A stretch of 64,000 nt of DNA from Sphingomonas tagetis. GTDB taxonomy: Bacteria > Pseudomonadota > Alphaproteobacteria > Sphingomonadales > Sphingomonadaceae. A model generated the notes under the pieces. That model saw nothing but the letters and a program-made list of their open reading frames with translations. It was not told where the DNA came from and did not search any database. The stretch spans positions 310,001-374,000 of the forward strand of contig NZ_JAMLDX010000001.1 in assembly GCF_024211275.1 (NCBI RefSeq), read 5' to 3'. The translations under genes were made by a program, and so were the position numbers. Shown here in pieces: positions 1-8,699 of the stretch; positions within the stretch are counted from its first letter, which is position 1; every line of letters starts with the position of its first letter.

Positions 1-36
1 CGCTGGCGCCCGCCGTGGCGCCGCGGGTGCGCAACG

Positions 37-831
37 TCACGCGTCCGGCGGCGGTGTCGACGCTGGCGCCGCGGCCGATGCGCGCGGCGGCGTAGTCCGG
101 CGATAGGCGCGCACGCTGAACGGCAGCGTCGCGAGATAGCCGAGGCATACGACCGTCAGCGTCTGCCAGGGCGCGGTGACCAGCGCGGCGAGCAGGATCG
201 CCACCACCACCAGCGCTTCGAACCGCACATGCCGCCGCAGCCGCAGCGATTTCCACGAATAGGTCGCAATGCTCGACACCATCAGCAGCCCGACGAACCC
301 CACCCACGGCGTCACGATGCGATAGTCCCGCGCCCATTCCTCGCCGCTCCACAGCCAGATATAGATCGGCAGCATCGCCAGCCCCGCGCCGGCCGGCGCC
401 GGAATCCCGGTGAGATAGCCGGCCAGCTTGCGCGGCCCGTCGGCGGCATCGATCTGCGCATTGAACCGCGCCAGCCGCAGCGCGCAGAACACCGCGTACA
501 GCAACGCCACGATCCAGCCGATCTTTGGCGCCGCGATCAATGCCCACAGATACAGGATCAGCGCCGGCGCCACACCGAACGAGATCGCGTCGGAAAGGCT
601 GTCGAGCTCGGCCCCGAACCGGCTCTCGCCACGGATCATCCGCGCGATCTGCCCATCGATGCCGTCGAGCACGGCAGCGAGCATGATCATCAGCACCGCC
701 CGCTCCCACTCCGCCGCAATGGCGAAGCGAACAGCGGTGAGGCCCGAGCACAAGGCGAGCGCGGTCACCGCATTGGGCAGCACCGCCCGAAGCGGGATGC
801 CGCGCCGCTGCGGTCGCGGCCTGAGACTCAT
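37..831 (-). CDS. pssA: CDP-diacylglycerol--serine O-phosphatidyltransferase
   Basis: Integral membrane enzyme that joins CDP-diacylglycerol and serine to give phosphatidylserine. The CDP-alcohol phosphatidyltransferase signature is complete at residues 56-81, reading DGIDGQIAR, then an FG, then DSLSD, so all metal-binding Asp residues are present. Several hydrophobic segments follow, and the C-terminus is a short Pro/Ala-rich tail. The 264-residue length is normal. It begins 10 bp after psd, so the two consecutive steps of phosphatidylethanolamine synthesis form one operon. Function is certain from family knowledge; the operon is inferred from spacing. Confidence 0.95.
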   Translation of the reverse strand: MSLRPRPQRRGIPLRAVLPNAVTALALCSGLTAVRFAIAAEWERAVLMIMLAAVLDGIDGQIARMIRGESRFGAELDSLSDAISFGVAPALILYLWALIAAPKIGWIVALLYAVFCALRLARFNAQIDAADGPRKLAGYLTGIPAPAGAGLAMLPIYIWLWSGEEWARDYRIVTPWVGFVGLLMVSSIATYSWKSLRLRRHVRFEALVVVAILLAALVTAPWQTLTVVCLGYLATLPFSVRAYRRTTPPRASAAAPASTPPPDA

Positions 832-841
832 GCCTTCACCT

Positions 842-1573
842 TCATTGGGCGATGCCCGTCGTCGCGGTCCCGCCCTTCACGCCGACGATCGTCTCGCCTG
901 CCAGGCAGCGCTGGCCGAGCGCGACTTGGGGCGCGTAATCGTCGGGCAGGAACACGTCGAGCCGGCTGCCGAAGCGGATCAGGCCGAAGCGCTGGCCCGC
1001 GACCAGGATGTCGCCCGGCTTGACGAAGGTCACGATGCGCCGCGCCACCAGTCCGGCGATCTGCGTGAAGCCGACACGCGTACCGTCGCGCGTCTCCATC
1101 ACGAAATGCTGGCGCTCATTCTCGTCGCTCGCCTTGTCGAGGTCGGCGTTGAGGAACTTGCCGGCGATGTAGACGACCTGCCGGATCGTGCCCGCGACGG
1201 GCGTGCGGTTGATATGGACGTCGAACACACTCATGAAGATCGAAACGCGTATCCGCGTCGCTTCGTTCAATCCCTCCGGCCCGGCGATCTCGCGCGGCAC
1301 CGGCACGCGCTCGATCATGGTCACGAGACCATCGGCGGGCGAGACGATCAGCCCCTCCCCCTGCGGCGTGACGCGGATCGGATCGCGGAAGAAGGCGGCG
1401 ACCCAGATCGTCAGGCCAATCAGCGCGAAGCCGAGTTCGTCCCAGATCGCGAACAGGAACAGCAGCGTCACCGCCGCCGAGATCAGGACATATTTGCGCC
1501 CTTCGGGATGGACCGAGGGAAAGCGCCATTTGACGGTGTTGGTGCCGACCGGCGGCGTATCAAGCGAGGACAT
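842..1573 (-). CDS. psd: Phosphatidylserine decarboxylase proenzyme
   Basis: Converts phosphatidylserine to phosphatidylethanolamine with a pyruvoyl cofactor made by self-cleavage. The cleavage motif is visible as [11 protein letters not shown], with the Gly-Ser bond at about residues 202-203; this GSR form is typical of the short alphaproteobacterial enzymes. Two hydrophobic stretches lie near residues 27-60. At 243 residues it belongs to the short, membrane-bound class. It is the first gene of the psd-pssA pair; the ATG at 1573 is followed by a reading frame that is conserved-looking from its first residues. Confidence 0.95.
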   Translation of the reverse strand: MSSLDTPPVGTNTVKWRFPSVHPEGRKYVLISAAVTLLFLFAIWDELGFALIGLTIWVAAFFRDPIRVTPQGEGLIVSPADGLVTMIERVPVPREIAGPEGLNEATRIRVSIFMSVFDVHINRTPVAGTIRQVVYIAGKFLNADLDKASDENERQHFVMETRDGTRVGFTQIAGLVARRIVTFVKPGDILVAGQRFGLIRFGSRLDVFLPDDYAPQVALGQRCLAGETIVGVKGGTATTGIAQ

Positions 1574-1733
1574 GGCCCAAGGCTTTAGCCACGCGCGACA
1601 ACAGGCGCTAGTGTGTTGTTCAACTAATACAACGAAGCGCGGCTATCAGCGGCATGTATTCGGCCCGCTTGATCCCCCCGCCCCTTCCTCCTAGACGCAC
1701 CGCCAAACCTCCCACACGAACAGGAAAGACAGC

Positions 1734-2957
1734 ATGGCGAAGATCAAGGTGAAAACGCCGGTCGTGGAGATCGACGGCGACGAAATGACCCGGATCATCT
1801 GGGAATGGATTCGCGAGCGCCTGATCAAGCCGTATCTCGACATCGACCTCAAATATTATGATCTCGGCGTCGAAAAGCGCGACGAGACCAACGACCAGAT
1901 CACGATCGATAGCGCCAATGCGATCAAGCAATATGGCGTGGGCGTGAAGTGCGCGACGATCACCCCAGACGAGCAGCGCGTCGAGGAGTTTGGCCTCAAG
2001 GAAATGTGGAAGTCGCCCAACGGCACGATCCGCAACATCCTGGGCGGCGTCGTCTTCCGCGAGCCGATCGTGATCTCGAACGTGCCGCGGCTGATCCCGG
2101 GCTGGACCAAGCCGATCGTCGTCGGCCGTCACGCCTTTGGCGACCAGTATCGCGCGACCGACTTCAAGGTGCCCGGCGCCGGCAAGCTGCGCATGATCTG
2201 GGAAGGCGCCAACGGCGAGAAGATCGAGAAGGAAGTGTTCGATTTCCCCGCCGCCGGCGTGGCGATGGGCATGTACAATCTCGACGATTCGATCCGCGAT
2301 TTCGCGCGCGCTTCGTTCAACTATGGCCTGAACCTGAAGTGGCCGGTCTATCTCTCGACCAAGAACACCATCCTCAAGGCCTATGACGGCCGCTTCAAGG
2401 ATCTGTTCCAGGAAGTGTTCGAGACCGAGGGCTTTGCTGCAAAGTTCAAGGAAGCCGGCATCGTTTATGAGCATCGCCTGATCGACGACATGGTCGCCTC
2501 GGCGCTCAAGTGGAGCGGCGAGTTCGTGTGGGCGTGCAAGAATTATGACGGCGACGTCCAGTCGGATCAGGTCGCACAGGGCTTCGGTTCGCTCGGTCTG
2601 ATGACCTCGGTCCTGCTCTCGCCCGACGGCAAGACCGTCGAGGCCGAGGCGGCGCATGGCACCGTCACGCGCCACTATCGCCAGCACCAGCAGGGCAAGG
2701 CGACGTCGACCAACCCGATCGCGTCGATCTTCGCCTGGACCGGTGGCCTCAAGTTCCGCGGCAAGTTCGACGACACGCCGGATGTGGTGAAGTTCGCCGA
2801 GACGCTGGAGCGCGTGTGCATCGAGACCGTCGAGAGCGGCAAGATGACCAAGGACCTCGCGCTGCTGATCGGCCCGGACCAGCCGTGGATGACCACCGAG
2901 CAGTTCTTCGAAGCGATCCGCGAGAACCTCGAAACCGAAATGGGCAGCTGGCAGTAA
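1734..2957 (+). CDS. icd: Isocitrate dehydrogenase [NADP+], dimeric type
   Basis: TCA-cycle enzyme oxidising isocitrate to 2-oxoglutarate with NADP+. The 407 residues and motifs such as [12 protein letters not shown] near the N-terminus, [16 protein letters not shown] in the middle and [19 protein letters not shown] late in the protein place it in the eukaryote-like homodimeric subfamily common in alphaproteobacteria. The start is supported by an AGGAAAG ribosome site upstream of the ATG. It is transcribed alone, divergently from psd, and is followed 18 bp later by a textbook terminator. Confidence 0.97.
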   Translation: MAKIKVKTPVVEIDGDEMTRIIWEWIRERLIKPYLDIDLKYYDLGVEKRDETNDQITIDSANAIKQYGVGVKCATITPDEQRVEEFGLKEMWKSPNGTIRNILGGVVFREPIVISNVPRLIPGWTKPIVVGRHAFGDQYRATDFKVPGAGKLRMIWEGANGEKIEKEVFDFPAAGVAMGMYNLDDSIRDFARASFNYGLNLKWPVYLSTKNTILKAYDGRFKDLFQEVFETEGFAAKFKEAGIVYEHRLIDDMVASALKWSGEFVWACKNYDGDVQSDQVAQGFGSLGLMTSVLLSPDGKTVEAEAAHGTVTRHYRQHQQGKATSTNPIASIFAWTGGLKFRGKFDDTPDVVKFAETLERVCIETVESGKMTKDLALLIGPDQPWMTTEQFFEAIRENLETEMGSWQ

Positions 2958-2975
2958 GCTGTTCGAACAAATGAT

Positions 2976-3013
2976 AAAAAAGGCCGCGATCCATCCTGGA
3001 TCGTGGCCTTTTT
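2976..3013 (+). terminator. Rho-independent terminator after icd
   Basis: Six A residues, a 12-bp stem (ggccgcgatcca pairing with tggatcgtggcc, one G-U pair), a 3-nt loop and a run of T residues. The A and T runs on both sides let it also work for the convergent membrane-protein gene ending at 3031. Confidence 0.93.
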
Positions 3014-3030
3014 AGTTACTGGTATCGGCG

Positions 3031-3504
3031 CTAATCGAACACCTTGACCAGTTCGTCCCGAGCGCTTGGTTTATCGGCCAAGCTCCGGCGCACAGCGGCT
3101 GCGCGCAACGCCTGAAAGTAAAGCGCGGCCGCGGTGAACCAGATCGCAAAGGGCCAGCCATGTGGTTCGGGCACCTCGGTGCCGACTGCGGCAGCCAATA
3201 GAAACAACGCGCTCAACAATAGCGACGCCAATGCCAACAGGGCGTTCACCCAACCTCTTCCGAACAGCGGCAACATCGTCGCACCGCCTCGATATCGCCA
3301 CAGATGTATTGCGGCGAATGCGAGCGGCACAGCGAACCAGCCGATCGCAATCGCAATCTCGGAAAGCGGCGCATCGCTGGCAACCAGCGCATCGCTTGGC
3401 TCCACCCCCATCATCGCTTCCCGGATCAGCACAGCTGGAATAGCCGCTAGCGGCAAAATGATGCTCATCGACCATAAGAACCAAGGCCGCGACCAGAATG
3501 CCAT
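3031..3504 (-). CDS. Small multi-pass membrane protein, unknown function
   Basis: A 157-residue protein with about four predicted membrane segments (near residues 8-27, 50-68, 86-108 and 118-135) and no motif I recognise. The start at 3504 was chosen because the ORF further upstream is only the shadow of the monooxygenase gene. It begins 5 bp after the monooxygenase stop, so the pair is probably co-transcribed and perhaps translationally coupled. The N-terminus begins MAFWSRPWF, and the C-terminal tail is charged. The role is unknown; the neighbouring flavoprotein offers the only context. Confidence 0.75.
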   Translation of the reverse strand: MAFWSRPWFLWSMSIILPLAAIPAVLIREAMMGVEPSDALVASDAPLSEIAIAIGWFAVPLAFAAIHLWRYRGGATMLPLFGRGWVNALLALASLLLSALFLLAAAVGTEVPEPHGWPFAIWFTAAALYFQALRAAAVRRSLADKPSARDELVKVFD

Positions 3505-3509
3505 CGGCC

Positions 3510-4709
3510 TCAAGGATTTGCCTCCGGCGAGCGGATATGTTCGCGCCGCACACCGAGTCCGACGACCCGCGCGGGGATGCGCCGGAGCAGCGCAAAGCGA
3601 TCGAGCAATCGTACGGCCAGCGGCGCTCGCATCGAACGATTGCCCAGCGCCGCGCCGATCACGTTGCGGTGGACCATCCGCTGCATGCCCTGGATCATCC
3701 GCACCGGGAGCATCCGGCGTTCCTGCACCTGTACCAGCCAGCGGTCCGGGCTTTCGCCGCGCAGCATCGGCTCGCACAAGATGTTGGCGGCCGCGACCGC
3801 GTCCTGGATCGCGAGGTTGATGCCAACGCCGCCGACCGGCGACATCGCATGCGCCGCGTCGCCGATCGCCAGCAGCCCGGGCCGGAACCACCGCGTCAGC
3901 CGGTCGAGCGAGACGGTGAGCAGTTTGACGTCGTCCCAGCCCGCGATCGCCTCGACGCCCGCCGCCATCACCGGCGCGGTCGCGGCAACGTCGGCGCGGA
4001 ACGCCTCGATCCCTTTCGCGCGGATCGCGTCGGCGGCGCCCTTGGCGATCACACGCGCGCCCTGAAAATAGTCACCCCGGTCGATCGCCACGACCATCTC
4101 GCCGCCCGCGATATAACCCTGCGTGTCGTTCGCCTCGGTCCGCGCCTTGGGCACGCGGAACCAGAACACGTCGATCGGTGCGCCCAGATCCTCCAGCGGC
4201 AAGCCCGCCGCCTTTCGTAACACCGACCCGCGCCCGTCGGCCGCGATCACCAGCTGCGCCGTGACCGTCGAGCCGTCGGCCAGCCGCACGCCCGTCACGC
4301 GGCCGTCCGTCTCGACGATATCGATGGCTTCGGCGTTCATCCGCAATTCGAACGCCGGATAGCGCCTTGCGGCCTGCGCGACGAAGTCGAGGAATTCCCA
4401 TTGCGGCATCATCGCGATGAACCGGCCGCGGCCCGGCAGGTGGCTGAAATCGGCCACCCGCCACGCCCGTCCGCCGACCACCGCCTCGATGTCGGGCACC
4501 TTGTCGTGCGGCCGTTCGAGCAGCGCGTCGAGCATGCCCAGTTCGTCGAAGAGGTTTAGCGTCGAGGGGTGGACGGTATCGCCGCGGAAATCGCGCAGGA
4601 AATCGCCATGCTTCTCCACCACCACCGTCCGCAGCCCGGCGCGGGCGAACAACAGTCCCGCCATCATCCCTGCAGGGCCGCCACCGGCGACAATAATGTC
4701 GTAGTCCAT
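3510..4709 (-). CDS. FAD-dependent monooxygenase (UbiH/PHBH-type)
   Basis: Group A flavoprotein hydroxylase of 399 residues. The dinucleotide-binding GGGPAG motif is at residues 9-14, followed by an acidic strand end (VVVEKHGDFL), and the second FAD motif reads LLAIGDAAHAMSPVGGVGIN at about residue 285, with the GD pair intact. An RGDTVHPSTL segment matches the PHBH/UbiH family. The substrate cannot be told from sequence: ubiquinone-pathway, aromatic and lipid hydroxylases share these motifs. It runs divergently from the KefB-type antiporter with 48 bp between the starts and is followed by a small membrane protein. Confidence 0.88.
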   Translation of the reverse strand: MDYDIIVAGGGPAGMMAGLLFARAGLRTVVVEKHGDFLRDFRGDTVHPSTLNLFDELGMLDALLERPHDKVPDIEAVVGGRAWRVADFSHLPGRGRFIAMMPQWEFLDFVAQAARRYPAFELRMNAEAIDIVETDGRVTGVRLADGSTVTAQLVIAADGRGSVLRKAAGLPLEDLGAPIDVFWFRVPKARTEANDTQGYIAGGEMVVAIDRGDYFQGARVIAKGAADAIRAKGIEAFRADVAATAPVMAAGVEAIAGWDDVKLLTVSLDRLTRWFRPGLLAIGDAAHAMSPVGGVGINLAIQDAVAAANILCEPMLRGESPDRWLVQVQERRMLPVRMIQGMQRMVHRNVIGAALGNRSMRAPLAVRLLDRFALLRRIPARVVGLGVRREHIRSPEANP

Positions 4710-4757
4710 GGCGCTTCCCCCATGACAAATCGTTTCGCGGCCCGTTACAACTAGGTC

Positions 4758-6530
4758 ATGGCCCTAGACCTGACAAATAGCGGTTTCAGCGACGCACTGG
4801 TGATCCTTGGCGCCGCGGGGCTGGTGATCCCGGCGTTCGCGCGCTTCCGCATCAGTCCGGTGATCGGTTTCATCCTGGTCGGCGCGCTGGTCGGCCCGGC
4901 CGGACTCGGCCAGCTCGTCGACCGCATGCCCTGGCTCTATTACCTGACCATCACCGATCCGCATTCGATCGAACCGTTCGCCGAATTCGGCATCATTTTG
5001 CTGCTGTTCTCGATCGGGCTGGAGCTGTCGTTCCGGCGATTATGGTCGATGCGCGGGCTGGTGTTCGGGGTCGGCGCGGCGGAGTTGTTCGCCGCCGCCC
5101 TGCTGATCGGCGGCGCGCTGTTCGCGCTTGGGCAGGCTTGGACCGGCGCGCTGGGGCTGGGCCTCGCGCTCGCCCTCTCCTCCACCGCGCTGGTGCTGCC
5201 GATCGCGGGTACGACCAGTCCGGTCGGCAAATCGGCCTTCGCGATGCTGTTGTTCGAAGATCTGGCGCTGGTGCCGATCGTGTTCCTGCTCGGCGCGCTC
5301 GCCCCGGCGGCGGCCGACGCGGGCTGGCGCGAGCTTGCCGGCACGCTCGGCCGCGGCGGCATCGTCGTCGCGATCCTGTTCATCGGCGGCCGTTTCATCC
5401 TGCCGCGCATGTTCGGCCAGGCCGCGCGCACCAAATCGCCCGAGCTGTTCCTTGCCGCCAGCCTGCTCGTCGTGATCGTCGCCAGCATGGCCACAACCGC
5501 GGTCGGCCTGTCACCGATCGTCGGCGCGCTGCTCGCCGGCCTGCTGATCGCCGAGACCGAATATCACAGCGAGGTCGAGGTGATCACCGCGCCGTTCAAG
5601 GGGCTAGCGCTCGGCGTGTTCCTGATCACCGTCGGCATGCGCCTCGACCTGCGCATGGTGATGCAGGATTGGGCACTGCTGCTCGCCGCGATCCTCGGCG
5701 TGATGGCGATCAAGGTCGGCGTGACGATCGGTCTGCTCAAGCTGTCGGGTGCGCGCGCGGGCACTGCCGCGGAAGCCGGCATCCTGATGGCCAGCCCGTC
5801 GGAAACCACGCTGATCGTACTCGGCGTCGCGGCGACGGCGGGACTGATCCTCCCCTCGGACGCCGCCTTCTGGACCACCGTCACCGCGATCGGCCTGACG
5901 ATCACGCCCTTGCTCGCGGAAGCGGGCAAGTTCATCTCGCGCCGGCTGGAGGACCGCGATCACGACCATGCGATGGCGATCCCGTCGGAGGTCGCAATCG
6001 GCGGTACGGTCATCATCGGCTTCGGCCGCGTCGGCCGCACCGTCGCCGACATGCTGACCGCGCACGGCAAGACCTATATCGCGGTCGATGCCGATATCGA
6101 CGGCGTCGCGGCGGCGCGGCGCGAAGGCTATACGGTGATGTTCGGCGACGTTTCGCGCAGCGAACTGGTCGACCGGCTCAACCTTGGCCATGCCGACGCG
6201 CTGATCCTGACGATGGACGATCCGGTGCTGACCGTGCGGCTGACTCGCCGCGTGCGCAGCTGGGTGCCGGGCATCCCGATCATTGCCCGCGCCCGCGACG
6301 CGGCGCACGCCGCCGAACTCTACAAGGCCGGCGCGACCGACGCCGTGCCCGAAACGCTCGAAAGCTCGCTGCAGCTATCGGAAGCGGTGCTCGTCGATCT
6401 CGGCGTCGCGGTCGGCCCGGTCATCGCCTCGATCCACGAAAAGCGCGACGAAATGCGCCAGTCGATCAAGGAAGCCGCCAGCCTCGACCGCGAACCCCGC
6501 ATCCGCCGGGTGCGCAAGGCCGAGACTTAA
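4758..6530 (+). CDS. CPA2-family cation:proton antiporter with RCK_N domain (KefB-like)
   Basis: A 590-residue protein with an N-terminal Na+/H+ exchanger domain (about residues 10-380, roughly twelve hydrophobic segments) and a cytoplasmic NAD-binding RCK_N domain starting near residue 417 with the motif IIGFGRVGRT. The architecture is that of KefB/KefC glutathione-gated potassium efflux antiporters. A short charged C-terminal tail follows. It overlaps the convergent DUF885 gene by 4 bp. A second, YbaL-type paralogue lies at 31110-32747. Ion specificity is inferred from the family. Confidence 0.9.
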   Translation: MALDLTNSGFSDALVILGAAGLVIPAFARFRISPVIGFILVGALVGPAGLGQLVDRMPWLYYLTITDPHSIEPFAEFGIILLLFSIGLELSFRRLWSMRGLVFGVGAAELFAAALLIGGALFALGQAWTGALGLGLALALSSTALVLPIAGTTSPVGKSAFAMLLFEDLALVPIVFLLGALAPAAADAGWRELAGTLGRGGIVVAILFIGGRFILPRMFGQAARTKSPELFLAASLLVVIVASMATTAVGLSPIVGALLAGLLIAETEYHSEVEVITAPFKGLALGVFLITVGMRLDLRMVMQDWALLLAAILGVMAIKVGVTIGLLKLSGARAGTAAEAGILMASPSETTLIVLGVAATAGLILPSDAAFWTTVTAIGLTITPLLAEAGKFISRRLEDRDHDHAMAIPSEVAIGGTVIIGFGRVGRTVADMLTAHGKTYIAVDADIDGVAAARREGYTVMFGDVSRSELVDRLNLGHADALILTMDDPVLTVRLTRRVRSWVPGIPIIARARDAAHAAELYKAGATDAVPETLESSLQLSEAVLVDLGVAVGPVIASIHEKRDEMRQSIKEAASLDREPRIRRVRKAET

Positions 6531-8335
6531 GCCCGTCCCCTCACCACCCGCTCGAGCACCGACAGCGGCATCGCGCCCTTGCGCAGCACCTCGTGGAATT
6601 TGCGCGGGTCCCAGTTCGCGCCGGCCTTCGCCTTCGCCTCGTCGCGCAGCTTCACCCAGACGGTGTGCCCGATCTTGTAGCTGCACGCCTGCCCCGGCCA
6701 CACCGTATAGCGGTCGATCTCGCCCTGGCTGCGCCCGCGCGCGATGCCGGTGGTGGCGATGAAATAGTCGGTCGCCTTTTCTCGGCTCCAGCGCTTGGCG
6801 TGCAGCCCGCTGTCGACCACCAGCCGCGTCGCGCGGAACAGCAGCGACTGGAGATAGCCGACCTGCCCCAGCGGATCGCCCTCGAACATCCCCATCTCGT
6901 CCGCCAGCTGCTCGGTATAGAGCGCCCAGCCCTCGCTATAGGCACTGAACCCGCCGCGCCGCCGGATCAGCGGAATGTCCTGCGATTCGAGCGCGAGCAT
7001 GATCTGCAGATGATGTCCCGGCACCGCCTCGTGATGCGTCAGCGTGGCGAGACCGAATTTGGGCCGGTCGAACGTATCGCGCAGGTTGATGTAATAGATT
7101 CCTGGCCGCGAGCCATCGAGCGTCGCCGCCTGATAATAACCGCCCGGCGACCCCGCCTGAATCGCCGGCGGCACGCGCCGCACCTCGACCGGCGCCTTGG
7201 GCAGCGTGCCGAACTGCTCGGGCAGGCGCTTCTCCATCGCGCGGATCTGCTTGTTGAGCTCGGCCAGCAGCGCCTCGCGGCCCGGATCGGTGTTGGGAAA
7301 CAACTGGTCGGGCCGCTCGTTGAGCGCCACCAGCCGCGCGCCGACGCTGCCCTGGCTCATCCCCTGCGCCTTGAGAATCGCGTCGATCCGCCCGCTGATC
7401 TCCGCGACCTGCTCTAGACCCAGCCGGTGAATCTCGTCCCCGCTCAGCTTCACGGTCGTCGCCGCTTCCGCCGCCGCTGCGTAATAGGCCTCCCCATCGG
7501 GAAGCCGCCACACACCCGCGTCATGCCCAGCTTTGGCCCGCAATTGCGTCACCAGCGCCCGCTGACGATCCAGTGCGGGATAGATCTTGGTTTCAACAAG
7601 CGTCGCCGCCGCCCCCGCAAGCTCGATCGGCAATCCCGCACTCTTGAGCTTGGTGGCAAAGCCAGTGACCAGCGCAGCATCGCCCGCCGGTTTGTCGCGC
7701 AATGCGGAATACTGCTTCAGCGCCGTGTCGAGAATGTAGTCCGGCGCAAACACGCCCTTGGCCGCATCGCCGCGCTGCCGCTCGGTCTCCTGATCGAGCA
7801 CCGTCGCGAACGCACCCAGCCGCGCGAGATAGGCGTCGGCATCCGCCGCATCCTTCACGCGATGCTGCGTGTCGAGGAAGTCGGGTACGTCCTGATAGGC
7901 GCCGCTCAGCTGGCTCAGCCGATACGGCACGAACCGCCCGCCATTGTCGCCGTAGGAAAACCGCTTGCGCCCGGCGATGCTCCGCTCGAGCTCATAGACG
8001 ATCACGTCCTGATCGAGCCGCGCATCCTGGCTCAATGTCGCTGGTGCGAACGCCCGAACCGCGGCAAGCTCGCGCCCGGACCGCGCCAGTTCGCGCGCAT
8101 CATCCGCCGCGCTGCGCCCCGACAGCCGCGATTTCAGCCCCGCATTCTTGCCGGTATCGAGGCCGAGCTGGGTCGCGCCTTCAGGGTCGCTGGCCAGCCG
8201 GTCCGCAAAGATGCGGTCCAACAACGCGCGCAGCTTGGCGTCATTCGATCCCGGTCTGGCCTGAATCGCCCAGGCGGGCAATGGACCGGCGAGCGCCCCC
8301 GCCCCCACCGTTGCAACGAAGGTGCGGCGGCGCAT
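6527..8335 (-). CDS. DUF885 family exported protein (putative metallopeptidase)
   Basis: A 602-residue protein of the DUF885 family. The defining HEAVPGHHLQ motif lies near residue 433 and resembles the zinc-binding helix of metalloproteases. The N-terminus has a twin-arginine-like signal, MRRRTFVATVGAGAL, ending near AWA, so export is likely. Family members are abundant in sphingomonads and generally annotated only as DUF885; peptidase activity is an inference from the motif. Its 3' end overlaps the antiporter gene by 4 bp. A small secreted-protein gene starts upstream, 15 bp before it. Confidence 0.88.
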   Translation of the reverse strand: MRRRTFVATVGAGALAGPLPAWAIQARPGSNDAKLRALLDRIFADRLASDPEGATQLGLDTGKNAGLKSRLSGRSAADDARELARSGRELAAVRAFAPATLSQDARLDQDVIVYELERSIAGRKRFSYGDNGGRFVPYRLSQLSGAYQDVPDFLDTQHRVKDAADADAYLARLGAFATVLDQETERQRGDAAKGVFAPDYILDTALKQYSALRDKPAGDAALVTGFATKLKSAGLPIELAGAAATLVETKIYPALDRQRALVTQLRAKAGHDAGVWRLPDGEAYYAAAAEAATTVKLSGDEIHRLGLEQVAEISGRIDAILKAQGMSQGSVGARLVALNERPDQLFPNTDPGREALLAELNKQIRAMEKRLPEQFGTLPKAPVEVRRVPPAIQAGSPGGYYQAATLDGSRPGIYYINLRDTFDRPKFGLATLTHHEAVPGHHLQIMLALESQDIPLIRRRGGFSAYSEGWALYTEQLADEMGMFEGDPLGQVGYLQSLLFRATRLVVDSGLHAKRWSREKATDYFIATTGIARGRSQGEIDRYTVWPGQACSYKIGHTVWVKLRDEAKAKAGANWDPRKFHEVLRKGAMPLSVLERVVRGRA

Positions 8336-8350
8336 CGGTCGATCTCCCGG

Positions 8351-8692
8351 TTATTTGTCGAGTGGCGGAACGCGGCTGACGCAACCGGCCAGCGCCGCCG
8401 CGGTCGCGCCATCGCCGGCACGCAGCTTCGGTTGAAGCGCGGCGGAGTCACGCTCGACTTCGGCATCCACCGCCTTGGCCGGCTTACCCGCCGCGCGGCC
8501 CGCATCAGCCGTCGCCATGCCCCAATAGATGACATGGTCGAACAGCTGCGATTCCTGCGGCGTGCCCTTGCCCAGCACCAGCGCGGCATGAGTCAGCGCG
8601 GCGCAACGCAGCGCTTCGGGATAAGGCGGCAATTTCCCCTGCGCACTCACGCCGGGGGCCACGAACAGGGCCATCGCCGCAGCGACAGCCAT
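8351..8692 (-). CDS. Small exported protein, unknown function
   Basis: A 113-residue protein with a cleavable-looking signal peptide (MAVAAAMALFVAPGVSA), then a region with two cysteines (one at LRCAAL, one at AGCVSRV) that could form a disulfide. I recognise no domain. It starts 7 bp after alaS and ends 15 bp before the DUF885 gene, so the three may be one transcript. Coding character is supported by the signal peptide and the tight packing; function is unknown. Confidence 0.7.
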   Translation of the reverse strand: MAVAAAMALFVAPGVSAQGKLPPYPEALRCAALTHAALVLGKGTPQESQLFDHVIYWGMATADAGRAAGKPAKAVDAEVERDSAALQPKLRAGDGATAAALAGCVSRVPPLDK

Positions 8693-8699
8693 AAAACGG

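Noticed and set aside
5042..7417. A 791-codon open frame overlapping the KefB-type antiporter and DUF885 genes
   Set aside because: It is an out-of-frame reading of real genes, Arg/Ala-rich with no domain; the antiporter frame is clearly coding.
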